Shown: piece after piece, positions 14,531-23,195 of the stretch | How the letters are laid out: each line of letters opens with the position of its first letter | Position numbering within the stretch: position 1 is the stretch's first letter | Source of the DNA: Polaromonas sp. | GTDB taxonomy: Bacteria > Pseudomonadota > Gammaproteobacteria > Burkholderiales > Burkholderiaceae_C | Assembly: GCF_030680935.1 (NCBI RefSeq) | Contig: NZ_JAUXUP010000017.1 | Span: forward strand, 1 to 46,925 | DNA length: 46,925 nucleotides | Direction: 5' to 3' | The notes under the pieces: generated by a model | The model's input: the letters and a program-made list of their open reading frames with translations, nothing else | The model's database searches: none | Told to the model about the DNA's origin: nothing | Position numbers and translations under genes: made by a program

Positions 14531-15082
14531 CTAGATATGCGCCATGGGTTGCGGTGCGTGCCGAAGATGCAGAGACAGGCCCAGTGCTTCCATGTGATTG
14601 CCATTGCGGCTCAGGATGGTTTGAGCCAAAGGCAGAAACTGCTCTTCTTCGAAGCGGGCATGGGCTGTGTAGGCCTGTGCCAGCTCCTGCACCGCAGCCG
14701 TGTCCAGATCAGACGCGCTGGCTTTGGCCACCGCCCTGACGGCCGGCTCCAGGCTTTTCCAGCGCGCCTCTATCATGCGGTGCTCCTCGGTCAGCCGCCG
14801 GATGATGGCGCGTACCTTGTCCGCCTCCGGCCCTGCAACCGCACTGCGCAACACGGCGGGAAACAGCTCGTTTTCCTCGTCCGCGTGATGTACAAACACC
14901 GCCTCCCTGAACAAGCTCAGTGTCTGCGCAGCAACTGTCCGGGCCCGGACCGCAGCCGCCTGCAAGACCGGCAGTTCCTCGAAGGCCTGCAACTGCGACA
15001 GGATGCCCACATGGCATTGTGAGAAGCTGGTCAGCGGTCCATTGCTGGTATCCATGTCAGACGCGGCGGGATCGGTACTCAT
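14531..15082 (-). CDS. Hemerythrin HHE-domain protein
   Basis: 183 aa from ATG 15082 (MSTDPAASD), preceded by GAGGG. The four-helix bundle carries the di-iron pattern of the hemerythrin/HHE family: an early histidine (SQCHVGILSQL), HHADEENELFPAVL, EEHRMIEARW, and YTAHARFEEEQFLPLA with its terminal H-x4-E. Such proteins bind oxygen or NO, or act in iron and redox stress; which applies here cannot be read from sequence. It faces the downstream DUF697-like gene convergently and lies beside a patch of broken genes. Confidence 0.85.
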   Translation of the reverse strand: MSTDPAASDMDTSNGPLTSFSQCHVGILSQLQAFEELPVLQAAAVRARTVAAQTLSLFREAVFVHHADEENELFPAVLRSAVAGPEADKVRAIIRRLTEEHRMIEARWKSLEPAVRAVAKASASDLDTAAVQELAQAYTAHARFEEEQFLPLAQTILSRNGNHMEALGLSLHLRHAPQPMAHI

Positions 15083-15124
15083 GCCCTCAATGTAGGGGCA
15101 GATGGCGCGCACAGCTTGACCCAC

Positions 15125-15478
15125 ATCAAGAAAGTGGCGCTTGCGGCCGCAGCTGTTTTGCCGGCTTGGTCTGGAAAGACTGGCCGCCGAAGCTCGGCAG
15201 GGCCGGCCACACCCGGCCGGACTCCTGATTGCTGGCTACCTTGCCGGTCTGGCAGGCCGCGCGGATCAGCCGCGCCGTCGGGTTGGGCAGCATGTCCCGA
15301 AACGGCATCCAGCGCGGATTGGCCTCGGTGTAAATCGAGGTCTGGCCAGCACCACCGCCCTCCCCCAACACCTCCTGCAATTATGGGACGACAGTCCGGG
15401 CGGGCCCGCGTTCCAATACGCCGGGCTTGTGCATCAGCCCCCACTAGGCGCACAAAAGTATCCACTCCGGGAGCCATC
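15125..15478. other. Gene-poor patch between the hemerythrin gene and the M15 remnant
   Basis: 354 bp without a convincing intact gene. The one frame that looks protein-like is the 84-codon minus-strand frame at 15126-15380, listed separately. The segment just before 15479 supplies the ribosome binding site of the M15 gene. Confidence 0.5.
15126..15380 (-). pseudogene. Possible C-terminal remnant of a secreted protein
   Basis: Open frame of 84 codons directly behind a TAA, with only TTG or GTG as possible starts. Its composition looks protein-like (YTEANPRWMPFRDMLPN, then TARLIRAACQTGK). It vaguely recalls the C-terminal end of small secreted surface-adhesin-E-like proteins, but I do not recognise it with confidence. 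With no N-terminal half or signal peptide, and an endolysin remnant next to it, a truncated gene is the likeliest reading; a chance frame remains possible. Confidence 0.3.
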
Positions 15479-15946
15479 ATGGGTCCATTCAAACTGGGAA
15501 CAACCTCGCTTCGCGAACTCGACGGTGTCCATGCCGATCTGGTCGCCGTAGTGCAAAGGGCCATCGTCCTGACCGCGCAGGATTTCAGTGTGCACGACGG
15601 CATACGCACGCTGGCCGATCAGCAGCGACTGGTGGCCAAGGGTGCCAGCCAGACACTGGATTCACGCCACCAGACAGGCCACGCTGTGGGCCTGGCGCCC
15701 TATATCAACGACAAGCTGCGCTGGGAATGGGAGCCGATATACATGATTGCCGATGGGGTGCGGGTAGCGACGCAAGAGCTAAAGATACCGCTGCGCTGGG
15801 GCGGCGCATGGGACATCGACTTCACCGCGTCCAGCGAATCAACCGAGGACCGGGTGGCGCGGTAGGTGGCCAGGCGCAAGGCGGTCAACCTGCGCGCGTT
15901 CATAAATGGACCCCACTTCGAGCTGACCAGGACAAGCTACCCCTAG
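15479..15946 (+). pseudogene. Phage-type M15 peptidase (endolysin) interrupted by an in-frame amber codon
   Basis: Reads from ATG 15479 (GGGAG upstream) as an L-Ala-D-Glu/D-Ala-D-Ala peptidase of the M15 family: VHDGIRTLADQQRLVAKGAS, then SRHQTGHAVGLAPYI, then PLRWGGAWDIDF. A TAG at 15863-15865 ends the frame after 128 codons. The same frame then continues for 26 codons, including AFINGPHFEL with the conserved C-terminal histidine, before a second TAG at 15944-15946. The metal-binding aspartate of SxHxxGxAxD is also changed, to glycine (AVGL; GGC for GAC). Two independent defects suggest a dead prophage relic; programmed readthrough would not explain the lost ligand. Confidence 0.82.
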
Positions 15947-15966
15947 CTAGGCCGCACAATCGGAGC

Positions 15967-17532
15967 ATGCAAGCCATCTCCCGCGCAATCAGCCTGCCGC
16001 TTTACGACATTGCCGCTACGCGGCATTTTGAGCAGACAGCGGGAGCCACGCTGCCCGCCCACACCCTGATGCAGCGCGCCGGCCTAGCGGCTGCCCGTCT
16101 GAGCCTGGCGCTGGCGCCGCATGCGCAGCACATCTGGATAGCCTGCGGGCAGGGCAACAATGGCGGCGACGGCCTGGAAGCCGCGATCCATCTGCACCAA
16201 TGGGGGAAAAACGTGACCGTGACCTGGCTGGGCGCGCATGCCAACGCCCGGGTTCCGGCCGACGCCCTGTCTTCGCGCGCCAGGGCGCAGGCAGCCGGGG
16301 TCACGTTTGCAGACGTGCCGCCCGCCGACTTCGACTTCGCCCTGGACGCTTTGCTGGGCATAGGCGCTGCGCCACGAACAGCCGAGGCAGGGACCCGCTC
16401 TGATGCGCTCGCACACTGGCTGGCGCTGCTGCGCGGCAGCTCTCAGCCTGTGCTCGCACTGGACATTCCGAGCTTGCTCGATGCGGATACAGGCACTGAC
16501 CTTGTTGTTGAATCTGCTATTGAATCAGTAGCTGCTCACGCCCAACAACAAACGGTTGGAGCCCGCTTTACCTTGACATTTTTGACCCTGAAGCCCGGCT
16601 TGTTCACTGGCGCGGGGCGCGACCTGACCGGTCAGATCTGGTGGGATGATCTGGGCATGGCCCTTGGCGACACGCCTGCGCCAGCACCCGCACCCCGCGC
16701 CTGGCTGCTGGGCCGGGACCGTGTGAATCCGCGCAGCCGGGACCATGCCCTTCATGCCAGCCACAAAGGCAGTTTTGGCGACGTCGCCATCCTGGGCGGA
16801 GAATCTGGTTCTTCGACCCATATGGCCGGGGCTGCACTGCTGGCCGGACGGGCCGCGCTGCATGCCGGGGCGGGCCGGGTGTTTGTGGCCCTGCTGGGGC
16901 AAGCGGGTTTAACGGTCGATCCGCAGCAGCCGGAGCTGATGTTCCGAAGCCCTGCCGCCCTGGACTTCAAGAACCAGGTGGTGGTGTCTGGCTGTGGCGG
17001 CGGAGATGCAATAGCCGCGGTGCTGCCCCGGGTCTTGTCCAGCGCGGCTGCAGCCGTGCTGGACGCCGACGCGCTGAACGCGATCAGCCGGGATTGCCAG
17101 TTGCAGGCCCAGTTGCGCGCCCGCCGGGGTCGCGCCTACCGCACGGTGTTGACGCCGCACCCGCTGGAAGCAGCGCGCCTGCTGGGCAGCAGTGCTGGCG
17201 CTGTGCAGGCCGACCGTTTTCATGCCGCGCGCCAGCTGGCCGAACAATTCCAGTGCGTCGTAGTGCTCAAGGGCTCGGGCACCGTGATAGCCGCCCCGGG
17301 CCAGATCGCGCTGGTCAACGCGACAGGCAACGCGCGGCTGGCCACGGCAGGTACTGGGGATGTGCTGGCGGGCATGCTGGGGGCTTTGCTGGCCGGCGGC
17401 CAGACTGCATTGGAGGCGGCCTGCAACGCCGTTTTCCAGCACGGCCAGCTGGCCGACGATTGGCCGCTGTTCCACCCGGGACAGGTCCTGACAGCAGGTC
17501 GGTTAGCCCAAAACCATCAAGCCAATTTGTAG
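15967..17532 (+). CDS. nnr: Bifunctional NAD(P)H-hydrate repair enzyme (epimerase plus dehydratase)
   Basis: Repairs damaged NAD(P)H: the N-terminal YjeF domain epimerises hydrated NAD(P)H and the C-terminal ribokinase-like domain dehydrates the S form using ADP. 521 aa from ATG 15967. N-terminal motifs are QRAGLAAARL and WIACGQGNNGGDGLEAA; C-terminal motifs are GSFGDVAILGGESGSSTHMAGA, split here as GSFGDVAILGG and MAGAALLAGRAALHAGAG, then VLDADALNAIS, VLTPHPLEAARLLG and the catalytic ATAGTGDVLAGMLGA. Residues about 184-201 (AIESVAAHAQQQTVGARF) come from a dispersed-element copy in the epimerase domain. The last 30 bp overlap the end of yggT tail-to-tail. Confidence 0.93.
   Translation: MQAISRAISLPLYDIAATRHFEQTAGATLPAHTLMQRAGLAAARLSLALAPHAQHIWIACGQGNNGGDGLEAAIHLHQWGKNVTVTWLGAHANARVPADALSSRARAQAAGVTFADVPPADFDFALDALLGIGAAPRTAEAGTRSDALAHWLALLRGSSQPVLALDIPSLLDADTGTDLVVESAIESVAAHAQQQTVGARFTLTFLTLKPGLFTGAGRDLTGQIWWDDLGMALGDTPAPAPAPRAWLLGRDRVNPRSRDHALHASHKGSFGDVAILGGESGSSTHMAGAALLAGRAALHAGAGRVFVALLGQAGLTVDPQQPELMFRSPAALDFKNQVVVSGCGGGDAIAAVLPRVLSSAAAAVLDADALNAISRDCQLQAQLRARRGRAYRTVLTPHPLEAARLLGSSAGAVQADRFHAARQLAEQFQCVVVLKGSGTVIAAPGQIALVNATGNARLATAGTGDVLAGMLGALLAGGQTALEAACNAVFQHGQLADDWPLFHPGQVLTAGRLAQNHQANL
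16513..16569 (-). repeat. 57-bp dispersed element, copy D, inside nnr
   Basis: The plus strand reads TCTGCTAT, seven bases, then GTAGCTGCTCACGC and finally GGTTGGAGCCCGCTTT: the same modules and spacing as the asparaginase copy. Inserted opposite to the gene, it is translated as AIESVAAHAQQQTVGARF. Confidence 0.78.
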
Positions 17533-18051
17533 CAACAGGATCAGCACCAGCGCAGACAGGTCTATGCCGCCAATTGCCGGGATGAAGCGCCGCAGCGGCG
17601 CCAACAAGGGCTCGGCCAGCCGGCCCAGCAGGCCGTAGATGGCAGAGCCCGGTTGCAGCCAGGACAAAAGCGCGTACACCAGTACCACTGCAAAAGCGAG
17701 TTGCAAGGCCACCCGTATCAGCATCTTCAGGCCTGCCAGCAAAAGCACAGGCAGCATCTCGGCCACCAGATTCAGCAAGGCGCCCGCGAGGGCGGCCCAC
17801 AATACCGCGTACAGCAGCGCAAGCAGCAAGGCGGCCAGCAGGCTGGCCCAATCCACGCGCGATTGCGCCACCGATTTGGGTAAAACCCGGCGCAAAGGCT
17901 TGACGAGCCAGTCGCTCACCGCCATGACAAAGAGGCCCGGCTGGGCACGCATGTTGATGCGCAGGAAGTTCATCCAGGCCCGCAGCAGCGCTGACCCAAT
18001 CAGCACAAAAAACAGGGTGTCGAGCAGAAAAGACAGGATACGGATCAGCAT
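17503..18051 (-). CDS. yggT: YggT family integral membrane protein
   Basis: 182 aa, strongly hydrophobic, with two tandem YggT-type units: a first with ILSFLLDTLFFVLIGSALLRAWMNF (split here as ILSFLLDTLFF and VLIGSALLRAWMNF) and a second with AFAVVLVYALLSWLQPGSAIYG and LLAPLRRFIPAIGGIDLSALV. The GGIDLSAL block near the end is the family hallmark. YggT proteins are linked to membrane and osmotic stress, but their biochemistry is unsettled. Its start is 12 bp after the rnr stop, so it is probably co-transcribed with rnr. Confidence 0.9.
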   Translation of the reverse strand: MLIRILSFLLDTLFFVLIGSALLRAWMNFLRINMRAQPGLFVMAVSDWLVKPLRRVLPKSVAQSRVDWASLLAALLLALLYAVLWAALAGALLNLVAEMLPVLLLAGLKMLIRVALQLAFAVVLVYALLSWLQPGSAIYGLLGRLAEPLLAPLRRFIPAIGGIDLSALVLILLLQIGLMVLG

Positions 18052-18062
18052 GATGGCTCGGG

Positions 18063-20396
18063 CTAGCGCCTTGGTTTCTTGCTTTGCTTGCGCCCGGCGC
18101 TGGCCGCCGACTTCTTGACCGCCGCCTTCAGCGCCTGGATCGGGGATTTCTGCGCCCTGCCTGCGGCCGGGGCACCACCGCGCCCACCGGTACTACGCTC
18201 CCCGGCGCGCTTGTCGCCGCGGGCGCCGCCACGCTCGCGCTGCTCGCCAGGCGTCCGCTGCGACGACCTTTCCTGATCGGGAAGGTCGGAACCCCGGCCG
18301 CCGGCCTTGTCCTTCATTGCGCGTGTCAGCAGCTCTTCGCCCTCGCGCACCAGGCGGAAATCGATTTTTCGGCCGTCCAGATCGACCCGGCTGACCTGAA
18401 CCCGCACCCGCGTACCGATGGCGTAACGAATGCCGGTGCGCTCGCCACGCAGCTCCTGGCGTGCCTCGTCAAAGCGGAAGTATTCGCCACCGAGTTCGGT
18501 AATGTGTACCAGTCCCTCGACATACATTGCGTCAAGCGTGACAAAAATACCGAAATTGGTGGCTGCAGTGACCACACCGCCAAACTCTTCGCCCAGATGC
18601 TCACGCATGTATTTGCACTTGAGCCAGGCTTCCACATCGCGGCTGGCCTCATCGGCGCGTCGCTCATTGGCGCTGCAATGCAGGCCAGCAGCCATCCAGG
18701 CCAATTGGTCCACACTGGCTTTTTTGGGCTTCTGGTCAGGATCCTTGACCCGCGAGGCGAGTCGCTTGGACAGTTTGGCCTCTGCCTCACCCGGTGTCGG
18801 CAGAATCGGCAATTCGTACTTGCTTTTGTTCAGCACCGCCTTGATCACGCGGTGCACCAGCAGATCGGGGTAGCGCCGGATCGGGCTGGTGAAGTGGGTG
18901 TAGGCCTCGTAGGCCAGGCCAAAGTGGCCGCTGTTCATGGGCGTGTAAATCGCCTGCTGCATGGAGCGCAGCAGCATGGAATGAATCTGCTGCGCATCCT
19001 GCCGGTCCTTGGTGGCCACCGCAATCTGTTGAAACTCGCCCGGCGTCGGGTCATCGCTGATGCTCATGCCCAGGCCGATCGCCTTGAGGTAATTGCGCAG
19101 CATGTCCTTCTTCTCGGGGGTTGGCCCCTCATGCACACGGAACAGGCCCACATGTTTGCTTTGTGCAATGTAGTCCGCCGAGCAGACGTTGGCGGCCAGC
19201 ATGGCCTCTTCAATCAAGCGATGCGCCACGTTGCGTGTGCGCGGAACAATCTTCTCGATGCGTCCGGCCTCGTCGCAGACGATCTGCGTCTCGGTGGTTT
19301 CAAAATCCACCGCGCCGCGCACCCCGCGCTCCTTGAGCAGTGCCTGGTACACGTCATGCAGGTCCAGCAGGTGCGGCACCAGCGCCTTGCGCTGCGCCGC
19401 TTCAGGGCCACGGGTATTGGCCAGCACGGCTGCCACCTCGGTGTAGGTAAAACGCGCGTGGCTGAACATCACCGCCGGGTAAAACTGGTAGGCGTGTACA
19501 TCGCCTTTGGCGGTGACCAGCATGTCGCAGACCATACACAAACGTTCCACATTCGGATTGAGCGAACACAGTCCGTTGGACAACTTTTCCGGCAACATGG
19601 GAATCACGCGGCGCGGAAAATAAACACTGGTGGCCCGGTCATAGGCGTCGACGTCGATGGCGCTGCCGGTTTCGACATAGTGGCTGACATCGGCAATCGC
19701 GACCAGCAGGCGCCAGCCTTTGCCACGCCCGACCTTGGCCGGCTCGCAATAAACCGCATCATCAAAGTCGCGCGCATCCTCGCCGTCGATGGTGACCAAC
19801 GGCACGTCGGTCAGATCAATGCGGTGTTTTTTGTCTTGCGGTCGCACTGAATCGGGCAAGGTACGTGCAAGTGCCAGTGCGGCATCACTGAACTCGTGCG
19901 GTACACCGTATTTACGCACGGCAATTTCAATCTCCATGCCAGGGTCGTCAATCTCCCCCAGCACCTCCTTGACCCGTCCAACAGGTTGCCCGAACAGCGC
20001 GGGCGGCTCGGTCAGCTCAACCACGACGATCTGCCCTGGTTTGGCAGAACCGGTGGCGCCCTTGGGCACCAGCACGTCCTGGCCATAACGCTTGTCTTCA
20101 GGCGCCACCAGCCAGACACCGCTCTCCTGCAACAGCCGGCCGATGATGGGGTTGGTGGAACGTTCAATGATTTCCGTCACGCGCCCCTCGGGGCGATTTT
20201 TGCGGTCGTGCCGCACAATCCGCGCCTTGACGCGGTCCTTGTGCAGCACGGCGCGCATTTCATTGGGCGGCAGATAGATGTCGGCTTCCCCGTCATCACG
20301 CTGGACGAAGCCATGGCCATCACGGTGACCCGAGACAGTGCCTTCGAATTCGGCAAGCAGGCCGGCGCCCGGGCTGCTGTGTGTACTTGTTTTGAT
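18063..20396 (-). CDS. rnr: Ribonuclease R, apparent non-canonical start codon
   Basis: Processive 3'-5' exoribonuclease that degrades structured RNA. From the first ATG (20258) the frame gives 731 aa: cold-shock domains, the RNB domain with the acidic site LTDVPLVTIDGEDARDFDDA (cut as ...VTIDGEDARDFDDAVY), an S1 domain (EFGGVVTAATNFGIFVTLD) and a basic Lys/Arg/Gly tail. That ATG removes conserved N-terminal sequence: upstream in the same frame lies GTVSGHRDGHGFVQRDDGE, then ADIYLPPNEM, typical of RNase R. The frame is open to a TGA at 20442-20444 but has no ATG, GTG or TTG there. The best placed codon is ATC at 20396, six to seven bases after AGAGAG, giving 777 aa. The C-terminus is certain; the start is inferred. 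Confidence 0.9.
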   Translation of the reverse strand: MKTSTHSSPGAGLLAEFEGTVSGHRDGHGFVQRDDGEADIYLPPNEMRAVLHKDRVKARIVRHDRKNRPEGRVTEIIERSTNPIIGRLLQESGVWLVAPEDKRYGQDVLVPKGATGSAKPGQIVVVELTEPPALFGQPVGRVKEVLGEIDDPGMEIEIAVRKYGVPHEFSDAALALARTLPDSVRPQDKKHRIDLTDVPLVTIDGEDARDFDDAVYCEPAKVGRGKGWRLLVAIADVSHYVETGSAIDVDAYDRATSVYFPRRVIPMLPEKLSNGLCSLNPNVERLCMVCDMLVTAKGDVHAYQFYPAVMFSHARFTYTEVAAVLANTRGPEAAQRKALVPHLLDLHDVYQALLKERGVRGAVDFETTETQIVCDEAGRIEKIVPRTRNVAHRLIEEAMLAANVCSADYIAQSKHVGLFRVHEGPTPEKKDMLRNYLKAIGLGMSISDDPTPGEFQQIAVATKDRQDAQQIHSMLLRSMQQAIYTPMNSGHFGLAYEAYTHFTSPIRRYPDLLVHRVIKAVLNKSKYELPILPTPGEAEAKLSKRLASRVKDPDQKPKKASVDQLAWMAAGLHCSANERRADEASRDVEAWLKCKYMREHLGEEFGGVVTAATNFGIFVTLDAMYVEGLVHITELGGEYFRFDEARQELRGERTGIRYAIGTRVRVQVSRVDLDGRKIDFRLVREGEELLTRAMKDKAGGRGSDLPDQERSSQRTPGEQRERGGARGDKRAGERSTGGRGGAPAAGRAQKSPIQALKAAVKKSAASAGRKQSKKPRR

Positions 20397-20620
20397 AAGA
20401 AATCTCTCTTTTTTTGAGATGGTTAACGAGGGTTCAGGAATTCAGGAAACGGTGCAAAAACTGCGCCTGAATTCGTGGGGTCTTTGGGTGCTTGAAGCGT
20501 CCAGAACGGCGCTGCATGGCAGCGCGCGGTTGATGCTTTCTGCAGGGCGGTATCCAGCGTTTCACGGCTTGCATCACGCGGTAATTTTTTGGAATTCGGC
20601 TCAGAAAATCGATTTTGTAA

Positions 20621-20629
20621 TGGTACACT
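20621..20629 (+). promoter_or_regulatory. Extended -10 promoter element of tRNA-Leu
   Basis: TGGTACACT fits TGn plus a -10 hexamer (TACACT), ending 9 bp before the mature tRNA. No good -35 hexamer is visible at the usual spacing, which fits an extended -10 promoter. Pattern-based call. Confidence 0.4.
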
Positions 20630-20638
20630 GCTGGCTGT

Positions 20639-20723
20639 GCCCGGGTGGCGGAATTGGTAGACGCGCACGGTTCAGGTCCGTGTATCGCAAGATGTGGAGA
20701 TTCGAGTTCTCTCCCGGGCACCA
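20639..20723 (+). tRNA. tRNA-Leu (CAG)
   Basis: 85 nt including encoded CCA. Acceptor GCCCGGG pairs with CCCGGGC; the D-arm begins TGGCGGAATTGG; the anticodon arm CACGG-TTCAGGT-CCGTG gives CAG; a long variable arm, typical of leucine tRNAs, precedes the T-arm with TTCGAGT. Decodes CUG, a very common codon in this GC-rich genome. Confidence 0.97.
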
Positions 20724-20754
20724 GATACATCCAGTCCAGTAAAACTGGCAATCG

Positions 20755-20786
20755 AAAGGCCGCTGTACATCCAGTGGCCTTTTTGT
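20755..20786 (+). terminator. Rho-independent terminator after tRNA-Leu
   Basis: AAAGGCCGCTG and CAGTGGCCTTT form the stem around TACATC, followed by TTGTTTT. It lies between tRNA-Leu and the convergent rimO. Confidence 0.75.
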
Positions 20787-20825
20787 TTTCGGCGCAGCTT
20801 GCGCAGCCGGTTCTGATGCAAATTT

Positions 20826-22235
20826 TCAGACCGGCACGGCCACCAGATCATGGCCCTGCGTACCCACAATACGCGCCCGTGTGAACTCACCGACTTTCAG
20901 GGTCTTGCTGATTTTTTCAGGCGGCAGCAGTTTCACGACGCCATCAATTTCCGGGGCATCGGCATAACTGCGGCCCACGCCACCTTTTTTGCCCATGCCA
21001 GGCGCCGAATCGACCAGCACCTGCATTGTCTTGCCAACACGCTGCTGCAACTTCGCGGCAGACACAGCTTCGGCAACTTCCATGAAACGTGCCCGACGTT
21101 CTTCACGCAGTTCCAGCGGCAACATGCCGGCAAGGCCATTGGCCGTCGCACCGTCCACCGGGCTGTAGGCAAAACAACCCGCCCGGTCTATCTTCGCTTC
21201 ACGCATGAAATCGAGCAGATGCTCAAACTCGGCTTCCGTTTCACCTGGAAAGCCGGCAATGAAGGTACTGCGGATGACAATTTCAGGGCACATCTCACGC
21301 CAGCGTGCAATACGCTCCAGGTTTTTTTCTCCGCTGGCGGGTCGCTTCATGCGCTTGAGAACATCCGGGTGACTGTGCTGCAAGGGCACATCCAGATAAG
21401 GAAGAACCTTGCCGGTAGCCATCAGCCCGATCACATCGTCGACGCTCGGGTAGGGGTAGACGTAATGCAGTCGTACCCAGGCGCCATAAGGTTCGGCGAT
21501 GTCGCCCAGCGCCTGCACCAGTTCCAGCATGCGCGTCTTGACCGGTTTGCCGTCCCAGAAACCGGTGCGGTATTTGACATCGACACCATTCGCGGAGGTG
21601 TCCTGGCTGATCACCAGCAGCTCCCTGACGCCGCCTTCAAACAGCGCGCCTGCTTCATTGAGCACATCGCCAATCGGCCGCGACACCAGGTCGCCGCGCA
21701 TGGAGGGGATGATGCAGAACGTGCAACGGTGGTTGCAGCCTTCGCTGATCTTCAGGTACGCATAATGGCGCGGCGTAAGCTTGATGCCGGCGATACCAAA
21801 GGAATTGGGCACCAGATCGACAAAGGGGTCGTGCGGTTTAGGCAGGTTCAGGTGCACCGCGTCCATCACTTCCTGCGTGGCATGCGGCCCGGTCACCGCA
21901 AGCACGCTGGGGTGCATCTGCCGCACCAGGTTGCCTCCGCCCTCACCGGCCTTTGCACCCAGGCAGCCGGTGACAATGACCCGGCCATTTTCAGCCAGCG
22001 CTTCGCCAATCGTGTCCAGGCTCTCCCTGACGGCGTCGTCAATGAAGCCGCAGGTGTTGACGATCACCAGATCGGCGCCCTCAAAGGTTTTGGAGGTCTG
22101 GTAACCCTCGGCATTGAGTTGCGTGAGGATCAGCTCGGAATCGGTCAGGGCTTTCGGGCAGCCGAGGCTGACAAAACCGACGCGGGGTGCGGAATTTTTG
22201 GTGGATGACACCGGGGTGGCTAGGGCTTGGCTCAT
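20826..22235 (-). CDS. rimO: Ribosomal protein uS12 methylthiotransferase RimO
   Basis: Radical-SAM enzyme that methylthiolates a conserved aspartate of ribosomal protein S12. 469 aa. N-terminal UPF0004 domain with cysteines in [16 protein letters not shown] and [13 protein letters not shown]; radical-SAM motif [18 protein letters not shown]-terminal TRAM domain (about 400-469). [12 protein letters not shown] and [15 protein letters not shown] separate RimO from MiaB. ATG at 22235. It ends 102 bp from tRNA-Leu and is convergent with it. Confidence 0.96.
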   Translation of the reverse strand: MSQALATPVSSTKNSAPRVGFVSLGCPKALTDSELILTQLNAEGYQTSKTFEGADLVIVNTCGFIDDAVRESLDTIGEALAENGRVIVTGCLGAKAGEGGGNLVRQMHPSVLAVTGPHATQEVMDAVHLNLPKPHDPFVDLVPNSFGIAGIKLTPRHYAYLKISEGCNHRCTFCIIPSMRGDLVSRPIGDVLNEAGALFEGGVRELLVISQDTSANGVDVKYRTGFWDGKPVKTRMLELVQALGDIAEPYGAWVRLHYVYPYPSVDDVIGLMATGKVLPYLDVPLQHSHPDVLKRMKRPASGEKNLERIARWREMCPEIVIRSTFIAGFPGETEAEFEHLLDFMREAKIDRAGCFAYSPVDGATANGLAGMLPLELREERRARFMEVAEAVSAAKLQQRVGKTMQVLVDSAPGMGKKGGVGRSYADAPEIDGVVKLLPPEKISKTLKVGEFTRARIVGTQGHDLVAVPV

Positions 22236-22298
22236 GCCCCTATTGTCTCAGAGCGGCGTGCCGCGCGGAGCCGACACCCCATGAAGCCCGATGGGACG

Positions 22299-22904
22299 TC
22301 AGCGTTTGAGGCCCAGAGCTGCCAGCATCTGTTCGCTTTGCTTTTGCATCTGCTCCTGCATCTGCGTGAACACGGTTTTTGACTGCTCGACATAGCTACC
22401 CATCATGCCCTGCATGGTCGGCGACTGCGCATTGATGAACTGGGCCCAGGCTTCCGGCGTCAATGCCTTGGACTGCTCGGACATCTTGAGTTGAAGATCC
22501 ATGAAGGACTGGACATTTTTTTCCAGGTACATACCCATGAAACTTTGCATCGCATTGCCGTAAAAACGGATGATGTTTCCGAGAACGGCTTCGGTAAACA
22601 TGGGTGCGCCGCCGGTTTCTTCTTCCAGAATGATCTGCAGCATGATGCTGCGCGTCAGGTCTTCATTGGTCTTGGCATCGCGAACGACAAAATCGGTGCT
22701 GTCCATGACCAGTTGTTTGACTTCGGTGAGCGTGATGTAGGACGATGTATCGGTGTCGTAGAGGCGGCGATTCGGATATTTTTTGATGACCCGCGGTGAC
22801 GCAGCCTTGCCATTGCCGGCACGAGTGCCGGCCACCTTGTCGGCACTGGCCGCCGGGTCAGGGGTATGGCCCGTGGACTGGCTGCTGGACTTGCTTTTTG
22901 ACAC
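22299..22904 (-). CDS. phaR: Polyhydroxyalkanoate synthesis repressor PhaR
   Basis: DNA- and PHB-binding regulator that controls phasin and PHA synthesis genes. 201 aa from GTG 22904 (MSKSKSSSQSTG), which has AGGAG eight bases upstream. The N-terminal PHB/PHA accumulation DNA-binding domain is clear (VIKKYPNRRLYDTDTSSYIT, then LTEVKQLVMDSTDFVVRDA), followed by MLQIILEEETGGAPMFTE. The C-terminal half is rich in Met and Gln and likely amphipathic. The organism presumably stores PHB; bdhA about 3.6 kb away belongs to the same metabolism. Confidence 0.93.
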   Translation of the reverse strand: MSKSKSSSQSTGHTPDPAASADKVAGTRAGNGKAASPRVIKKYPNRRLYDTDTSSYITLTEVKQLVMDSTDFVVRDAKTNEDLTRSIMLQIILEEETGGAPMFTEAVLGNIIRFYGNAMQSFMGMYLEKNVQSFMDLQLKMSEQSKALTPEAWAQFINAQSPTMQGMMGSYVEQSKTVFTQMQEQMQKQSEQMLAALGLKR

Positions 22905-23027
22905 TGCGCGAACTCCTGTGAATGACTGACCATGACTGTGCACCGGTCATGATCACATTCTAGAAAGTATGCATGCCCGCAATCCCCTTGGTTTACCCTG
23001 TGCGAACCCTGTGGACGACAGGTGAAG

Positions 23028-23050
23028 GGAAAACAATTTCCGGAAATTGG
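23028..23050 (-). terminator. Short hairpin terminator after tRNA-Val(GAC)
   Basis: The perfect palindrome CAATTTCCGGAAATTG (23034-23049) begins within the tRNA's CCA end and on the minus strand is followed by TTTT. It reads as a compact terminator for the tRNA. Confidence 0.5.
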
Positions 23051-23124
23051 TAGGCGCGATTGGACTCGAACCAACGACCCCCACCATGTCAAGGTGGTGC
23101 TCTAACCAGCTGAGCTACGCGCCT
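23048..23124 (-). tRNA. tRNA-Val (GAC)
   Basis: 77 nt including CCA. Acceptor AGGCGCG pairs with CGCGCCT; D-arm GTAGCTCAGCTGGTTAGAG; anticodon arm CCACC-TTGACAT-GGTGG gives GAC; T-arm with GGTTCGAGTCC. It lies between phaR and relA on the same strand. Confidence 0.97.
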
Positions 23125-23195
23125 AAGGACTGTTCGACCTCTCAATTGTAGCAGAGCAAAACATGAACCCGACCTTCATTCACACCGATCAGTCC

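Noticed and set aside
18084..19850. Long open frame (588 codons) opposite rnr.
   Set aside because: Shadow of rnr in a GC-rich genome; composition is rich in His, Gln and Arg and shows no domain.
23034..23049. Perfect palindrome at the 3' end of tRNA-Val(GAC), considered as an attachment site.
   Set aside because: No second copy of the tRNA end and no integrase nearby; with TTTT after it on the minus strand it fits a terminator better.
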